Shown here piece after piece: positions 10,970 to 24,915 of a stretch of 39,006 nt of DNA. The translations under genes and the position numbers were made by a program. Positions within the stretch are counted from its first letter, which is position 1, and each line of letters opens with the position of its first letter. The notes below the pieces were generated by a model. It saw nothing but the letters and a program-made list of their open reading frames with translations, made no database searches and was not told where the DNA came from. The stretch is from Oppiella nova (taxonomy: Eukaryota > Arthropoda > Arachnida > Sarcoptiformes > Oppiidae), in the NCBI GenBank assembly GCA_905397405.1, contig CAJPVJ010000114.1:1-39006 (forward strand). Reading direction: 5' to 3'.

Positions 10970-13900
10970 TATTTTTGACTTAAGTTTGTATAAGAATATC
11001 AAACACACGACTCAGTTGTTTATATAATAGAAAGCTTAGGGACTTAGAGACCACACAAAATGTCGTTACCATTCGTTTGCTTAATAAGTTTTACTTCACT
11101 TTATATCTTCACAATTAAAGTCGCGATAATTGATTAGATGTGTGTTATATACATATGAGAAAAGCCCAAAACACTACAGGTATATAACAGTTAGTGAATG
11201 CACTCATTGTGTTACACAACAGACAGTGAGTCCCTTACCTTTGAGAAACACATACACACCTGAAAAAAGTAACCGAACCTTACATTTCATAGTTAATGAG
11301 CAAAATATTTATAACTTTAATATAAATATTTTCTGAATTGCAACAATTTTTTAATATAACGAATAGAAAGTGAATAATAATAATCACATGCGAAAGGAAA
11401 GCAAAAACTTTGTTCCCTCGCTATCTCAGTCTCCATATTATAATATCATATTAAAGCAAATTTCACATATAATGTGATAAATAGTGAGTAAAAAATATAT
11501 TTCACGAATATTCACAAAAACACGCACACAGTGTATATCCAGGGGTATGGGGTACGGGGTATGGTATGGGATACACACATACATCCAAATGAATTATGAT
11601 ATGAATACAACACCAAAAATAAAATAATATTTTGCTTTTGCTGTTTAAGATTGTTTTGATACGCACTCTACACACACATCCCAAACGCACTGTTAGGTTA
11701 TCTGAACATGTCTTCAGCACTTGAGTGCCCATAAGGCTCTGCACAAGCAATCAGTAGGTCTTCCCATTGAGAGGTATTACAGAGCGCTCGGAGGCACGAA
11801 AACTCATTGCATTGCCCCTCAGCTCGCGTTGGGTTGTGTTGGGTGTGGAGAATACATCAGATTCTTGGCTCTGTGAGCTATTACACTGATTATACTGAAA
11901 CACCAGTAAAGGAGAGCGCCGGACAACAAGTGTATGAGCCCTGCGATCATACTATGTATACATACCACGGTATACCCGAGTATATTACCCCAGAAAACCT
12001 CTCGCTCTCACTCCCTTTCCACTCTCCACTGCATATCACTATATTGTGAGCACTTGTTGTTTATTCAGAGTTTCTTTCGGTGGACTAATAGTCTAATTGC
12101 ACTCAAACCTGAATTATCTAAATATTTCAATTCTTGTTGTTTAGGAGTTTAGTGTTGTGTTTGACTTAAATGGTGCCAAAACACCGAAACAAAGGGTTAT
12201 ATATATATGCCATCATTGAGTTGTCGACTGAAAAAACTAAATCATTTATCATAGGCTGCCATCGATTATATAAATGATATTTGTTTGTTGTTTGCAATGA
12301 CTGACAAAAGAGTGGTTTGAATATTAATGAAATCATTCGCCAAATGTGTCACAAAAAGTTAAACTCACTTTTCAGCGATAGTTTGAGAGATAGAGAAAAT
12401 TTTTCTCAAAATCATTATAATCTAAATGAATTACTGATTATATTTATGATGGAAGGAATGCCTACCAGAGGTGTTCACCAAATGTATAATACACTGCCAA
12501 ACAAACTATAAGTTTTGAGTTTATATTTTCTGTTCAAAAGGGCATAAAAGATGAGAAATTGGTTTCAACGACAGAAAGACAAGAGAGTCAATGATTTTGA
12601 AGTCTGAGACATAGCTGTTGCGAGCAAACAGTATATGAAAAGTCAAACACCATATCGTAATTGTTAGGACACATAATGTCATGAATACATGTCCGCCACA
12701 TAACAGATGAGAGTTATATCTGTGACTGACTTTTCTTTACACAAAAATATTATATCGTTTCGAAAGCTATAAAAATAAAAAAGTTTGTATTTCGCTGTAA
12801 CAGACTAACAGTAATAGCAATGGAGAGAAAAGTGTAGCGAAAAAAGTCACATAAAACGACAAATATTCTTGCATTGAGTCATTAAGTATGCACATGAGAG
12901 CATCCCTTTCCACTGGGCTATCCATGTCCTGCACTATGGGCTGGCAGTATTTCCAGTGTTTTGGTCACGTTCTCAGTACTGATAAACTACCCGTCCATCG
13001 TTAGGGCCATATGGAGTCCGCGGATAATATCTATTTGTTGTGCTATTTGTATACATTGGCTAATGTTTGGCACAACTATTACCGCACACTTCACTCTATT
13101 TGCGAGCGACACGATAACAAAGGGTACAAAAATATTATATACTTTTATTATTATAACTGGTATTTATATATCTTTTTAAGAAACTTTTTTAACGATCACT
13201 GACTTTATTGTACGAGAAATATGAAGAAAACACAAGAAATCTAAGACATGTCTGTGTTGTATAGATATGTCTGAACTAAACAGCCATTCCTTATGCAGAC
13301 ATTAAATTATTCAATACAAAACTTGCGATAGGGTGTGTCATATCATTAATACATTCAATAGATATTTATACAGAATAATCAACTACGGGTATAACATTCA
13401 AATTGCACAACAATTCATTTTGTTAATAATTTCATTTTTGTTTCGTATAATAATTTGAATGAATTTATTATTAATAGTTATACTATTGAAATGAAGTATA
13501 AAATAAATATAATAAACTATATATTTCTCATTCAACATTTTTTGTTATGTTGCTTAATATTTCTATTGTTCTCAAATGTTTTGCATAGATATTCATTAAA
13601 TGAGAAAAATTCGCACAAAAAATCCGATAAATTGAGGTAACATTTGAGAAATTTAGTTCATTTAGTTCATACAAAATGCTAATCACTCATAGATTAGGAA
13701 ACAGTTTTTGAGACATTTTGCCAAATGTTTTTAACTTGATTTCGTAAACAGATATTAATTATAAAACAAGAAAAATTAAGCGAAACTATTTAAAAAGTAA
13801 TTTTCTAATTAACAGAGAATTAATTAAATAGATTATGTTAATAACAATCTGCCTTATATGTGAATTTATATCCAGAAAACTTTTTCTCATTTAATTAATT

Positions 13901-15316
13901 TTAATTTGATTTGGTTTTTCGTCAAACAAAATAAAAACAATCGTCATATAAAAACAAATTATACACTAATTAATATCTATGATTAAAACATAAGATTTTT
14001 CAAAATTTATATACAAAGTATCACATAAATAAATAAATATTTTGTATTTGCAATATATTTGCAATTCTTAGGCAAAAGAATGTAAAGAATTTGATTTATG
14101 TTACAAATCATAAGCTCTGCCATTAATTACATAATAGGAGAAACACTGGTATTGATTGCATTTTAATGGCCCCCGAAAATAAACGCATGATTTATATCAA
14201 TAAAAATATAATATAAAATTCAAGAGAAAGAAATATTTAGACTTATCATTATTTATCGGTTTTTATTAGACGTAACAACAAAACTAATGATGAGCACAGG
14301 TATGAATCAAAGTCGAGTAATCGTATACTTGATTATACGGAATAAATACATAATTTATACGAATATTTCTTTTATCGCAATTATAAATATATTTTTATAT
14401 TTGGCAAAAAAACTATTAAACCTTTGATTAAATCAGAATCGCCTCTCAATTCATGTCAGTCTATCACTACTCCTGTGTCTGTGAGCTCTCATTTTGATGG
14501 TCTCTCCAGATATACGGATCAATGTATTCAGCATTCAATGCGATCGCCAAACACAACATACATTCACAATCAAATAAAAGCAAAAAATAAGGTATTTTTA
14601 TATAACATATCGTATGAGAGACTCCATGCGAGTTGTTTTGATGCCAACAGTCATTGTGCTATCATTTTAACTGTGTTTTTGTTTTTATATCTCATTTTTT
14701 ATTTGATCTTTTATTTTGAAGCCCTTATTCTTCACGTATGGAAAACCGATAGCAAAACGATTTATTCCGATAAGATTTCTCTCACAAAAAGTCATCGTTT
14801 CGTTCAGAGAATTCAAGTCTAACCACTTGTTTGGAAAAGTTTTACAAATCATATGTAGCGTTGAGGTCATCGTCACAAAACCATTTACACCATTGCCTTT
14901 GCATTATATTTTGTGTGAATTAAAATAATTGATTCAAGTGATTGTCACAATCATTATGTAGACACTCCTTTCGAGAGACAGTTTTTGTCGAAAAGTCTAT
15001 AATTTAACAAATAGTATGTAAATAATGCCAGAGCTGGGGATTAGAGATGTCTGAAGTCAAAGCAAATCAATTAAATACCATTTGATATAAGATGTGATCC
15101 CATGAAGATCACTGATAGCAATGGCATAGCTGTCCAGATGTGGTGGCGATAAAAGTCAAGCTCTGACTTGATTTTTATGGCAACAATTGGACACAACATA
15201 AAAACCAAGAAAAGCATTTCGACTCTAAATATAATACTTTTATTCTCTCGCTTAAGAACTCACAAGAATTTTGCGGATAAAATATTTGTCTCATTTTTGT
15301 GTGGTTTGACTTTCAC

Positions 15317-15319
<3 letters not shown>

Positions 15320-15348
<29 letters not shown>
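15320..15348. repeat. (CT)n microsatellite
   Basis: About 29 bases of CT repeat ending in CGCAG. Confidence 0.9.
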
Positions 15349-15351
<3 letters not shown>

Positions 15352-15755
15352 GTCCTTATCAACAAATTCTGGTAATTAAATGCATTGAATTACGAAATAA
15401 ACTAAACAACGATAAAAAAGCAGCCGAATAAATACTGTATCCCTGAGTGGTAATCCCTACCAAAAAATAATTTCTGGACTGGAATTCCACTCACAGTCTC
15501 TTTAAATCTCGATTTATCTTCAACTTTTGGGAGACCATAAGCAGCACTTGGAGTCATAGAGTCAGGCAATTATGAAAATTAAAAACTATTTATATACCAA
15601 AACATCACTTTCTTTTTGCTCAACGATTTTTTGGTATTTGAATTTTAAAGTGTTCAGTCAAACGCTCATAAAAATACTATAAAATAGAAATAAGCTTTTT
15701 AGACATAATTTCCACTCACAAGAGAGATATAAAATAATGAGATATATTTATCTGT

Positions 15756-15786
<31 letters not shown>
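15756..15786. repeat. (GA)n microsatellite
   Basis: About 31 bases of GA repeat, some 400 bases from the CT tract at 15320. Confidence 0.9.
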
Positions 15787-15788
<2 letters not shown>

Positions 15789-16141
15789 CTTCCATCCGAT
15801 ATATTGAGAGGAATGCAATTGAACTAAAAGTTAATTTAATTTTGATTTTCTGTATTTCTTCTGTCAATTAGTTTATGGATTCGAGTTATGCTTAGGTTTT
15901 GAAGTATGTGTTGGAATACAAACGAATCTAATTATAAGTTTATACAGAATTGTAATGTTATGTGAGAGTCAGGAGTCAGTTACTGATGAGTACGAGTGAT
16001 AGCATAGCAATAGGCTATGCAAAGACATATGAGAGACAAAATCATTGAGAATTCAAACACATTTGCATCTGTTCTCCTCCAACAACAACACAACATATTT
16101 GCATATCTTCTTCAATGCCACTCTCTAACCATTTTTATAAA

Positions 16142-16165
16142 CTCTCTCTCTCTCTCTCTCTCTCT
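16142..16165. repeat. (CT)n microsatellite
   Basis: About 24 bases of CT repeat followed by TGCCAG. Confidence 0.9.
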
Positions 16166-18459
16166 GCCAGTTATTTACTATTTTCTACACACTTTCGTAG
16201 TTTATATAAAAAACTCAATAAATGCTTAGAAATGTTTAGACTTTAGAGAGAGAGAAAATGCATACAGTTTTTGGTGGTATACGTTCACAACTGGAGGCAC
16301 TGGCAGTATGTGTACGAAACAGATAGCAAATGGCATTACTGTAACTCTAATAATCAAATGTAGAAAAAATAATCAGAGAACTGAAGTTCAGTTCCGTTTC
16401 TACTGTTTTTAGTTTGCATTTCAATGTCTTTTCTATAAGTGAATGAAAAGCGAAACTTCTTTAACCGCAAAATTTATTCATTTCTACTCATAATTACTAT
16501 TATTTCTCACCATTTTTTGCGTTCACTATTTCACTATTTATTATTTTAAAAATATTTTATATTCATTAAAACTTATGGAATAAATTGTCTGTTTGTTTGG
16601 TTATGTTTATGCATTTTATTTATAGATATGAGTCTCGAAAATGCATTCAAATCTTAAAATACTTGACATCGGTTTGGCTTTTGGTATTTGATTTTATAAG
16701 TTATGAGATATACTTATATAGTATTAGACGTTAATATCATTTATATTAATAGAAAGTAATCAAAAGAGACGACGACTTTCTGTTTGGTATAAATTATTAT
16801 TGTTTTAGCACTTCTATTATGAGAACCGCAAAGGGAACAGGAGATGGAAAGCCCTATAAATAATAAACAAAACTTTTATATAATACCCGTATCCCTCTAA
16901 TCTCTAAACGAGTCAATTGTGTTAATCTTTCGCTGAAATTTGCTAATACTTTGTGTCGTATACGTAATGATATATAATTTTGATATACATATGGAGGGCA
17001 CTCAAGGACAGGGGCTGAGACTGAAAACCCCATAACATTATAACACAGAAACAAATTATAAATTCCATTCACATGGCTGAAGGCGATCAAATGGAGGGTC
17101 CATTTTGCCACATATAACATCCAATTCCCACCATTTCGTACAAATTTTCCCGCAATGTATATAAATTTATAAACCAATTCATATTTCAATTTCTCAAAAC
17201 TCAAGACTTTATATGTAATTAAATTATAAGCAAATATTTTTCCTAAAGAAAAATAAAAATTTATACAAAAAATTGTGTTGAGAAATGGTTTTTGAATACA
17301 ACTTCACAATATACTTAGGCAACAATTGACAGCCATATGGGGCTTATCTCAGGAGTGTATGTCTTATATGCTGTAAATTGTTTCTTTAGGTTTGTTTTGT
17401 GGCTCTAATGCAATGTTATTAAGAGTTATTATCATATATGATATAATATTTTTAGTTATATTATATAACAAGAAATATAATTAAATTTACTCTTATCTGC
17501 TCTTAAGAGGTAATATAAACACTAATTTTTTTATAACAAGAGATTCAAATAATAATTGATGTCTCAAAATATAGTCAGAAAAATAATTATCTGTCAAAAG
17601 CATAATGTTTGATATGTTTGCCACTCAGCTATTATTATAATATGCGCTCAAAACTACATTAAACTTAATTATGATTATAAGTCTTTGTGGGGTTTGAGAA
17701 ATAAAAGATGAATTTATTGGTCGAAACTCTATGCCATACATAAGGCAACAAAAAAGGATATATTTTGTGTAAAAATATCCTAAACCACTAGATATGAGAA
17801 CCAGAATTCAATCATAAAAGTTTGGAAAAATAAATTATTTTTTAAATTTAATGATTATGATTAAGCACTCAATATATAATATTTCATAAACTTTTCGTAT
17901 AAGAGATAATATTTCCTAAACGAATCAAATCTGATAATCACTTTTAATAAATTATCAAAAATAAGATTGAAAACAATGTCTCACATAATATCATATAAGT
18001 TATAAAAATTATTTTTGATTCAAAACACTTGGGATATCTATTGTTTGTACTACAAGCGAAACTAATCATAAATAAAATGCCTGTTTATTAACAGTTGGCT
18101 CACAATTGAGTTTTTGTTTTCTCATGAACTTCTTCCCGAAGGAACACCTCATTCGGCACCGACTCTCAGAACAGTAGTAGAAATGATTTGATAATAAAGA
18201 AAAATATATAAATAAAATTTCTTGATTTGATTTCCGTGTCGTTCATACATACAGTAAAAACACATTTACTTCAATCTCTTATGTCATTCGTAATGGAATT
18301 CTGATAAGTTTTTGACTTAATTTATATATCATATCAGAGTTTTGTGTATTTGATATATCATTGAAAGAGTAGTTTTTAGTTTTTACTTTGGGATTCATTC
18401 CCATCTCATAGGGAGAGATAAAATACAGAAATAATTTGTGATTTGATATGCATTTATAA

Positions 18460-18536
18460 ATTTAGAGTCGAAACGAATGTAAGGTTTTTGTTAAGCTCTT
18501 GAGATACAGTACATAGCCTTACATTAGACTCTAAAT
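18460..18536. repeat. Imperfect inverted repeat / hairpin
   Basis: The arm ATTTAGAGTC (18460-18469) pairs with GACTCTAAAT (18527-18536), and ATGTAAGG (18477-18484) pairs with CCTTACAT (18517-18524). The loop is about 32 bases, and an asymmetric bulge of seven against two bases separates the two stems. It could be a decayed small transposon or a stem-loop in a transcript. The bulge and the large loop make a microRNA precursor doubtful. Confidence 0.5.
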
Positions 18537-19923
18537 GTATACCGGATTAAAGCAAAACGAAAAATATTTTATTGTATTTCTCGGTAATAAATATTCATTC
18601 ATACCTTTTCTTATCGTAAAATTATTGGTATTAATTATTATAATCACAATATTCAAATTATTATGATATAAAGTGGAAATAAAGCAATTTAAATCGCTTT
18701 TCTCAAAAAATATGAATTGATTGGAGTATTAATTCCAGAATAACTTATAAGTTATAACTATTATTAAGAAAAAATAAAATTCATATTTGTTATGGAAGTG
18801 AGTCCTAATTATTGTTATAATTAATGTATAAAACTAGAGTATAAGCTGTATTTATAAAATATAGCCATAATAATAATAAAGCAATTCCTGTTTTGTAACA
18901 AATTTGTTTCGTTTACAAAACCCTAACAGACAATCAAAATACATTTTTCATATTTTTTACTCGATATGTCAGAAAACTCAAAGCAAATACTTATTTCATA
19001 TGTTTTTGTGTATATTTAGTAAAAAACTTGACAACAGATCCCAAAGCGAGGGCACGAAACGAAATCAGTAGCCCTTCTCGTATCGTAAGACACAAAAAGG
19101 TCAAAACGCTTGCATCCATTCAATTAATCTTCGAGATATATATACAGCGAGTATTTTTGTGGGCAAAAAACTTCCTGAATTTGGGAACTCATGCTATGCT
19201 ATGGTATGTTGTATTGGGAGGGGGACAGGGAGGAGAAGGAGAGAGTCGAGAGCTAAATACTAAGTTGAGTTAAGTGGGGCCACACTTTTGAACACATTTA
19301 TTGACGAACGAGTTGTTAATCAAAATGGTTTTAATGGTTCAAAACACAGATCATTGTGAGAGGGAAAGGGAGATGTGTTTTACAATTTGAGAAATGATAT
19401 GAAATAGGAGTTCGACAGCACTTCCAGAAGAGGAAAGGAGTGAAGAGAGACACAGAGAGGGGCCCTAACAGTGCAGATGGTCTGTGACTGTAATGACTGA
19501 TGAACAGCCGATTTGGTTAACAACACAATTAGTGACGAATGGAAAACATATAAACGATTTGCACTCTTCTCGGAGACATATCTGTGCTGTGGATGGGATG
19601 CGTTGGGATGTTGTGGTCGCACAGCACGACATCCCTGTGTCGCACAACCATTCACAACATACCAGTGATTCCGATGTGTGTTTCACTCGCATTTCAACTC
19701 TTCATCCAATCGTAAATTGAGTTGTATTTACACTAACTGTGCCATGGATTGACTGATTGTTATAAATATATGCACTCACTATACATGTATTCACTGACTT
19801 TAATCATTATATAAATACTTTGCATACTTTGCCAGCATTTGCCCGACGGATGGCAATATTAAAGCAAATTTATTCCGTGGCATGACTTCAATCTGTGGTC
19901 ATCTCTCTATGTTTTTGATTCAC

Positions 19924-20179
19924 AAATTGCTTATAACTTTCAATCAAATTAATAATTCATTACATTTTACTCCCAATTTATATGCGATTTACATAATAAT
20001 ATTTATTCCGTTATTATTATATTAACATTTCAAGTGTGAGCCAAATATTTAAAATTGCTTATAACTTTCAATCAAATTAATAATTCATTACATTTTACTC
20101 CCAATTTATATGCGATTTACATAATAATATTTATTCCGTTATTATTATATTAACATTTCAAGTGTGAGCCAAATATTTG
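19924..20179. repeat. Tandem duplication, two identical copies of a 128-bp unit
   Basis: The segment starting AAATTGCTTATAACTTTC at 19924 recurs at 20052, giving a period of 128 bases. Both copies run through CAAGTGTGAGCCAAATATTT. I see no mismatch between them over essentially the whole unit, so the duplication is recent or an assembly artefact. The unit has no open frame. Confidence 0.92.
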
Positions 20180-20488
20180 GATGTAAACTATATTTTATTT
20201 TCTCCTTTTTCGCAATTTTATCCCAATTTTGTCAACAATTTTGATTGAACTCTATTTCATTGAGTAATGCGAAGAATGTGTGGGTTTTATAATCATACGG
20301 AAGAGCCGTGTATTTGTGAAGTGAATATTCAATTTCCACATTCAATATAATGTTTTATTTAATCAAATTTTCATTATTTTCATCATGAGAATCAGACAAA
20401 TAAATGAGTAAATGAACGCTTGAATTATTAAAATCAAATACAGACAAAAATCTAAGGCATACAATTGATTTCAATTTATTTTATATAC

Positions 20489-20489
<1 letters not shown>

Positions 20490-20521
<32 letters not shown>
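20490..20521. repeat. (GA)n microsatellite
   Basis: About 32 bases of uninterrupted GA repeat. Confidence 0.9.
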
Positions 20522-20524
<3 letters not shown>

Positions 20525-20936
20525 TTGGAAAATAGGCTTTTGAATTGCTTTAAGAGCCCAGAAAAAAAAGTTAATTTAATTTCTATTTATTTAACGCCTT
20601 CTTGTATTCGTTTCATCTCTTTTGAAGAGCTTTGTGACAGAAATTGTTGAAAAACTAACAAAATATAAGAGGAAAAAGTAATTCATTTATATTTCATTCA
20701 ATTATAGAGTATTTTCCAAAATGTAATACTATTTTCACCAAAACCTAAACAAAGCTATTGGAGAAGAAAAAGAGTAAAAGAATTTAAGACTAGATATACT
20801 ACACGTAAATGACAGCAAAATGCCATATAATATGTGAATCCCTTATAATTCTTCATCTATTTCTCGTAAGTATTCATCACTTCTGTATGTCCTCTATATA
20901 TGCACTTGTATTTCATCCTAGAGTTAGATGCAGATC

Positions 20937-20938
<2 letters not shown>

Positions 20939-20968
<30 letters not shown>
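20939..20968. repeat. (GA)n microsatellite
   Basis: About 30 bases of uninterrupted GA repeat. Confidence 0.9.
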
Positions 20969-20972
<4 letters not shown>

Positions 20973-23213
20973 AAAAAGAGCTGGGATTTCATTGTTGTTT
21001 TATTTTTTCTTAACTATAAATTCCAATTCAATATATAATTCATAGTCAAAGTGAAGTCAAATTGAATTATTCATTGAGCGGTATGTTTGCGACTAAACCC
21101 TAAGCCTTGAGTATAAAAAATCCTTTAATACTGTCTGTTGTGTCGCATAAATCTGGACCCGAGTATTGAATTCATGAATAGAAAAACAACTCTTTTTCTC
21201 CTCTTTACTCCATATATATTGCATTTTAAGCAAAGAATTTTCTGCTCATATATTCTGCGCTCAATACACATTAAAAATTTACTGCAATTCCGATAAATTG
21301 AAAAAATTCTTAGGCTTTTCGTACTGAACACCTAAAACGAGAATAAAAAATAAGTCAAAAAAAATCAATCCTCAAATCAAATGCTTTTTATTCACTTTTG
21401 GTTTTCATTTTCTCTCATAAACTCAATGATTAAAAATAAGTATTAATTAAGAATTTAATTGAATGGCATATAAGATAAGACACACCAAAGAGACGGATAG
21501 AAATAATTGATCAAAAAAGTTGATTAAATTATTCGCTTCAGTGATCCTGGGCTTACAGTCTGTGTCTGTATTTTCATGTCTTACTCTTATTTTTTGTTAC
21601 CTTTTTATACGGCTTTAGCTTTTTTCTTGGCTTTTAAATTTGCATTCATTGCGCGAAAAATTTTCTTTTTGGTCGTAAATTTTAAGAGTTTTTCGGTATT
21701 ATTATTATTATTATGAGTATATATTTTTGTGGCCCAACTCTTAAGGGATAGTGAGTCTAATGAACTTTTTTTCCTTTCTCTCTCACATACAGTACTCATC
21801 TCTCTTTATATCTAATGTCAAGTTTACAGAGGGGTTAACACAGAGAAAAACAAACCTTAGCTTTTGCACAGCAATTCATTTAGCTTTTGCTTTCCACCAG
21901 TAATTACCATAAATTTATTCGTTTGCCTTTTGTTACGCTATAGTCTGTGCTTAGCTTTTATTAGTCTCTAATTTAGTTTGAATATAAAAATTATCAAAAT
22001 AGAAATAAAGTGAAAAACTCTTATTATAATAATATTTCGCGTACGAGTGGTAAAGTGCTCGCAAGTCATGTAGAAATTGGTTGCAAACTCTTGAAATGCA
22101 GTTCACTTTTGAATGAATAGAGTAAAGCAGTTCTGATAATTGTAATATAAATAGTGGTAATAAAACGAAAGCAAAATTAAAATCAATAACACAGGAGAGC
22201 GAGAGAGAAAGTTTGTGTGCGAAAGGACTGGTAGTAAGGAATGGTATGGTGTGTGTGTGTCTCCTAAGGTATTAGCTCAGAGTATGGTAGTGTTGGATGT
22301 GTTGTTGATCGCCATTTAGTCGTTAATCTTAATTTATTGAATTGAACACAACTATAATGGTTGGCCTCTATTGCATGTCTGCTCTCATTTGGTGCACACA
22401 ATGAGATGAGAGAAAGAGTGACTTTTATTACACAACTACCAAAGTCTTAGTGATTGTGCCATCAGTGCAATGCCATCAAGAAATGAGTGGTCATTATTCG
22501 TATGCATCCATACCTTTCATACCGTATGGGCAGCGGTAATAAAGTCTGACGAATGAATCATTGTATAATGAAAATTGAAATCAAAAGCACTGGTAGGCCA
22601 GCACTGGTAGATCATATTATACGCTATTGAATGGGCGCTAATGTCTTACAGCGAGTGCAACCAACATCTCATTACCGCAGATATAAGTGTTGGCACTGTT
22701 TTCGCAGTCAAGTCTCATATAACACATACTTTTCTCGTTATAATAGCTTTTCCTGATCCACTAATTTCTCATTCAAACCATTTTTCTATCATAATGTTTC
22801 AAATTATTTTTTATTATTGATATTAATTCATGAATTATTCAGGTTTTCTCGGCGAATGAATATAGAAATTATTATAAAATTTTTGTAATTTCCTTAATAC
22901 CCTTAAGTGAATATTTGAATTTCAAGACTTCATATTAAAAGAGAGCATATATTTCATTATATTCACGAAAATATATTATCGGAGCTTAGACTTAGGCAAG
23001 AATATTAACGTTATATTTAATATAAATACAATATTTTTCGGAGGCAAATATAAAATTATTATCAAAATATATTTTGTTGAGTAGATTAGAGGCATTGCAT
23101 AAAATTTGTTTATTTAAGACATGGGCTCAACACAACATTTTTGTTTGTATTATTGATTCTGTAAATACAGTGCATTTGATGTGCGGCACAAAAGCTCAAG
23201 ATTTCAATAGAAA

Positions 23214-23223
<10 letters not shown>

Positions 23224-23255
<32 letters not shown>
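23224..23255. repeat. (GA)n microsatellite
   Basis: About 32 bases of GA repeat at the left edge of a GC-richer patch. Confidence 0.9.
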
Positions 23256-23257
<2 letters not shown>

Positions 23258-24324
23258 CCAGAACCCACATGAATGCATAGCCAGAACACAGGCACAGGTA
23301 TACAGAATTAGTGAGAGTGAAAGCACAGCGCAAAGCAATGGCACCACCGGTTATGTAATGGTTTTGGCAGAGGGACTGGTAGTGCTGTAGTGGTGGTGGT
23401 GTCTGCAGACAGTGAAGAGTGTGTAGTATTTGTTGAATTGAAGAGAGAAGTCGATGGTGTGTCACGACTGGCAACGATGGCTCATTACACCTGCCGGTGC
23501 GCGCCAGCGATGCAATGGACTTAACCTAAACTGCCAGTGCATTAGTGCTGTATATGCCTAGCGATGGATCGGACTTATAGTTAAGGAGAGAAATTTCTTG
23601 TGTATATTTTGTAGGGTGAGCTCACCTCTCGATAATTAGCTTAAGGCGATATCATATAATATAAAAGTCTAATGAGTTTCTCTCTCTTCTCGCGGAGTTT
23701 ATAGTCAAAAGTCATTTGCATTTTCAGTGTTTTATTTCTCTCTTTGTTTCTCTCATGACTGTTATGTTATGTATGTTTGAAAACTTCAAAAGGAATACCA
23801 CTTTATATAATAAATACATTGTTTTCGCTGTTGTTGTAAAATGTTGTTGTTTTTTGTTTGTTTGTCTGTCTCATAGAATTACGATTATTTAATTCACTCA
23901 ATGATATGATATCTGATTAATAAATTTTAATGAGTTTTTATGTTTAGGGTCTTAACCGAATACAGATATACCATGATAATTGTTATCTCAACCTCTTAAG
24001 GAATTGTATAACAAAAATATATTAATATTTATTGTTTTTTATTCATATATCAAGTCTTTGATTCACATGTGATAAGGATTTCATAGATTTAATGATTATA
24101 TTCTAAATACCAAATGATTACAGAAATGTGCACTTGTTTTGGGGTTATATCTCAAAATATTATCTCAAATGAAAATCCAATGAATTAGATACCAGTAATA
24201 GTTGTAGTGATTAGCAGTTAATGCAGTTTGCAATCAATTAATGATTGTTAAAAGAAGTAAAGCCGATAATATAGTCGATAATTATCTGAGAAATTGATTT
24301 TTATAACAATATTTGCTTTTTGTT

Positions 24325-24326
<2 letters not shown>

Positions 24327-24369
<43 letters not shown>
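24327..24369. repeat. (CT)n microsatellite
   Basis: About 43 bases of uninterrupted CT repeat, the longest pure dinucleotide run in the window. Confidence 0.93.
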
Positions 24370-24372
<3 letters not shown>

Positions 24373-24878
24373 CTCAATAGATGTAATAAAAGCAATACTA
24401 TTAGCAAACCATTTAACAGTCGTTCATAAAAATATATATATTTATTTCATTTCATGTTTAACTTTTTTATATTGACTTTTAGGGGTTATTTGAAATGTGC
24501 ATTTTTTGTTTGTTTGCTTTAAAAGGTCGTAAAGTTTGATGTTTTTAGCGTTGATTTTGATGTCTTGACAATGAATATAAAAAGGGAGTCTCTCTCCCAG
24601 CCTTAAATCTACATTTAAATTCAGTTTTGTATTTAAAAAGTATAACAAATTTATTTTTGGGAAATTTCTGATTAAGAAGAGGGAGATAGAGAGAAAGAGT
24701 GACTGAAAGTACTTGTATATCAATCAAGTAATTAAAACGTGAGCCAAAGACTGGTTTTTGTCCGTAAAAAAATTATTTGAATTCTCATAAAACAAAACGA
24801 AACAAATTTTCTGTTAAAATTTTTGGAAAACTATTTAACGAGTATTGCCGTGTTAAATGAGTGAAAATAAAATTTATG

Positions 24879-24881
<3 letters not shown>

Positions 24882-24913
<32 letters not shown>
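24882..24913. repeat. (CT)n microsatellite
   Basis: About 32 bases of CT repeat. Confidence 0.9.

Positions 24914-24915
<2 letters not shown>

Larger units (their letters stand above)
9751..19923. other. Large noncoding region, left part
   Basis: AT-rich DNA with no recognisable protein, tRNA or rRNA. It contains six GA/CT tracts and GC-richer patches at about 11690-12050, 12895-13030, 15000-15160 and 19030-19720. The patches carry small open frames without known motifs. Given the acceptor at 9751-9753, part of this DNA may be the 5' intron of Vang. Confidence 0.6.

Noticed and set aside
11807-12049. 80-codon plus-strand frame in a GC-richer patch
   Set aside because: It starts only with TTG and has no ATG near its start. 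The composition is plausible for an exon (SYYTDYTETPVKE), but I recognise no family, and the splice signals around it lack a polypyrimidine tract.
19380-19720. Overlapping frames of 75-91 codons on both strands
   Set aside because: Three mutually overlapping frames in one GC-richer patch are expected from fewer stops alone; none resembles a known protein.
23074-23280. Open frames running through GA/CT tracts (also near 20465, 28365 and 33953)
   Set aside because: GA repeats give Arg-Glu runs and CT repeats give Ser-Leu runs free of stops; the frames are products of the microsatellites.
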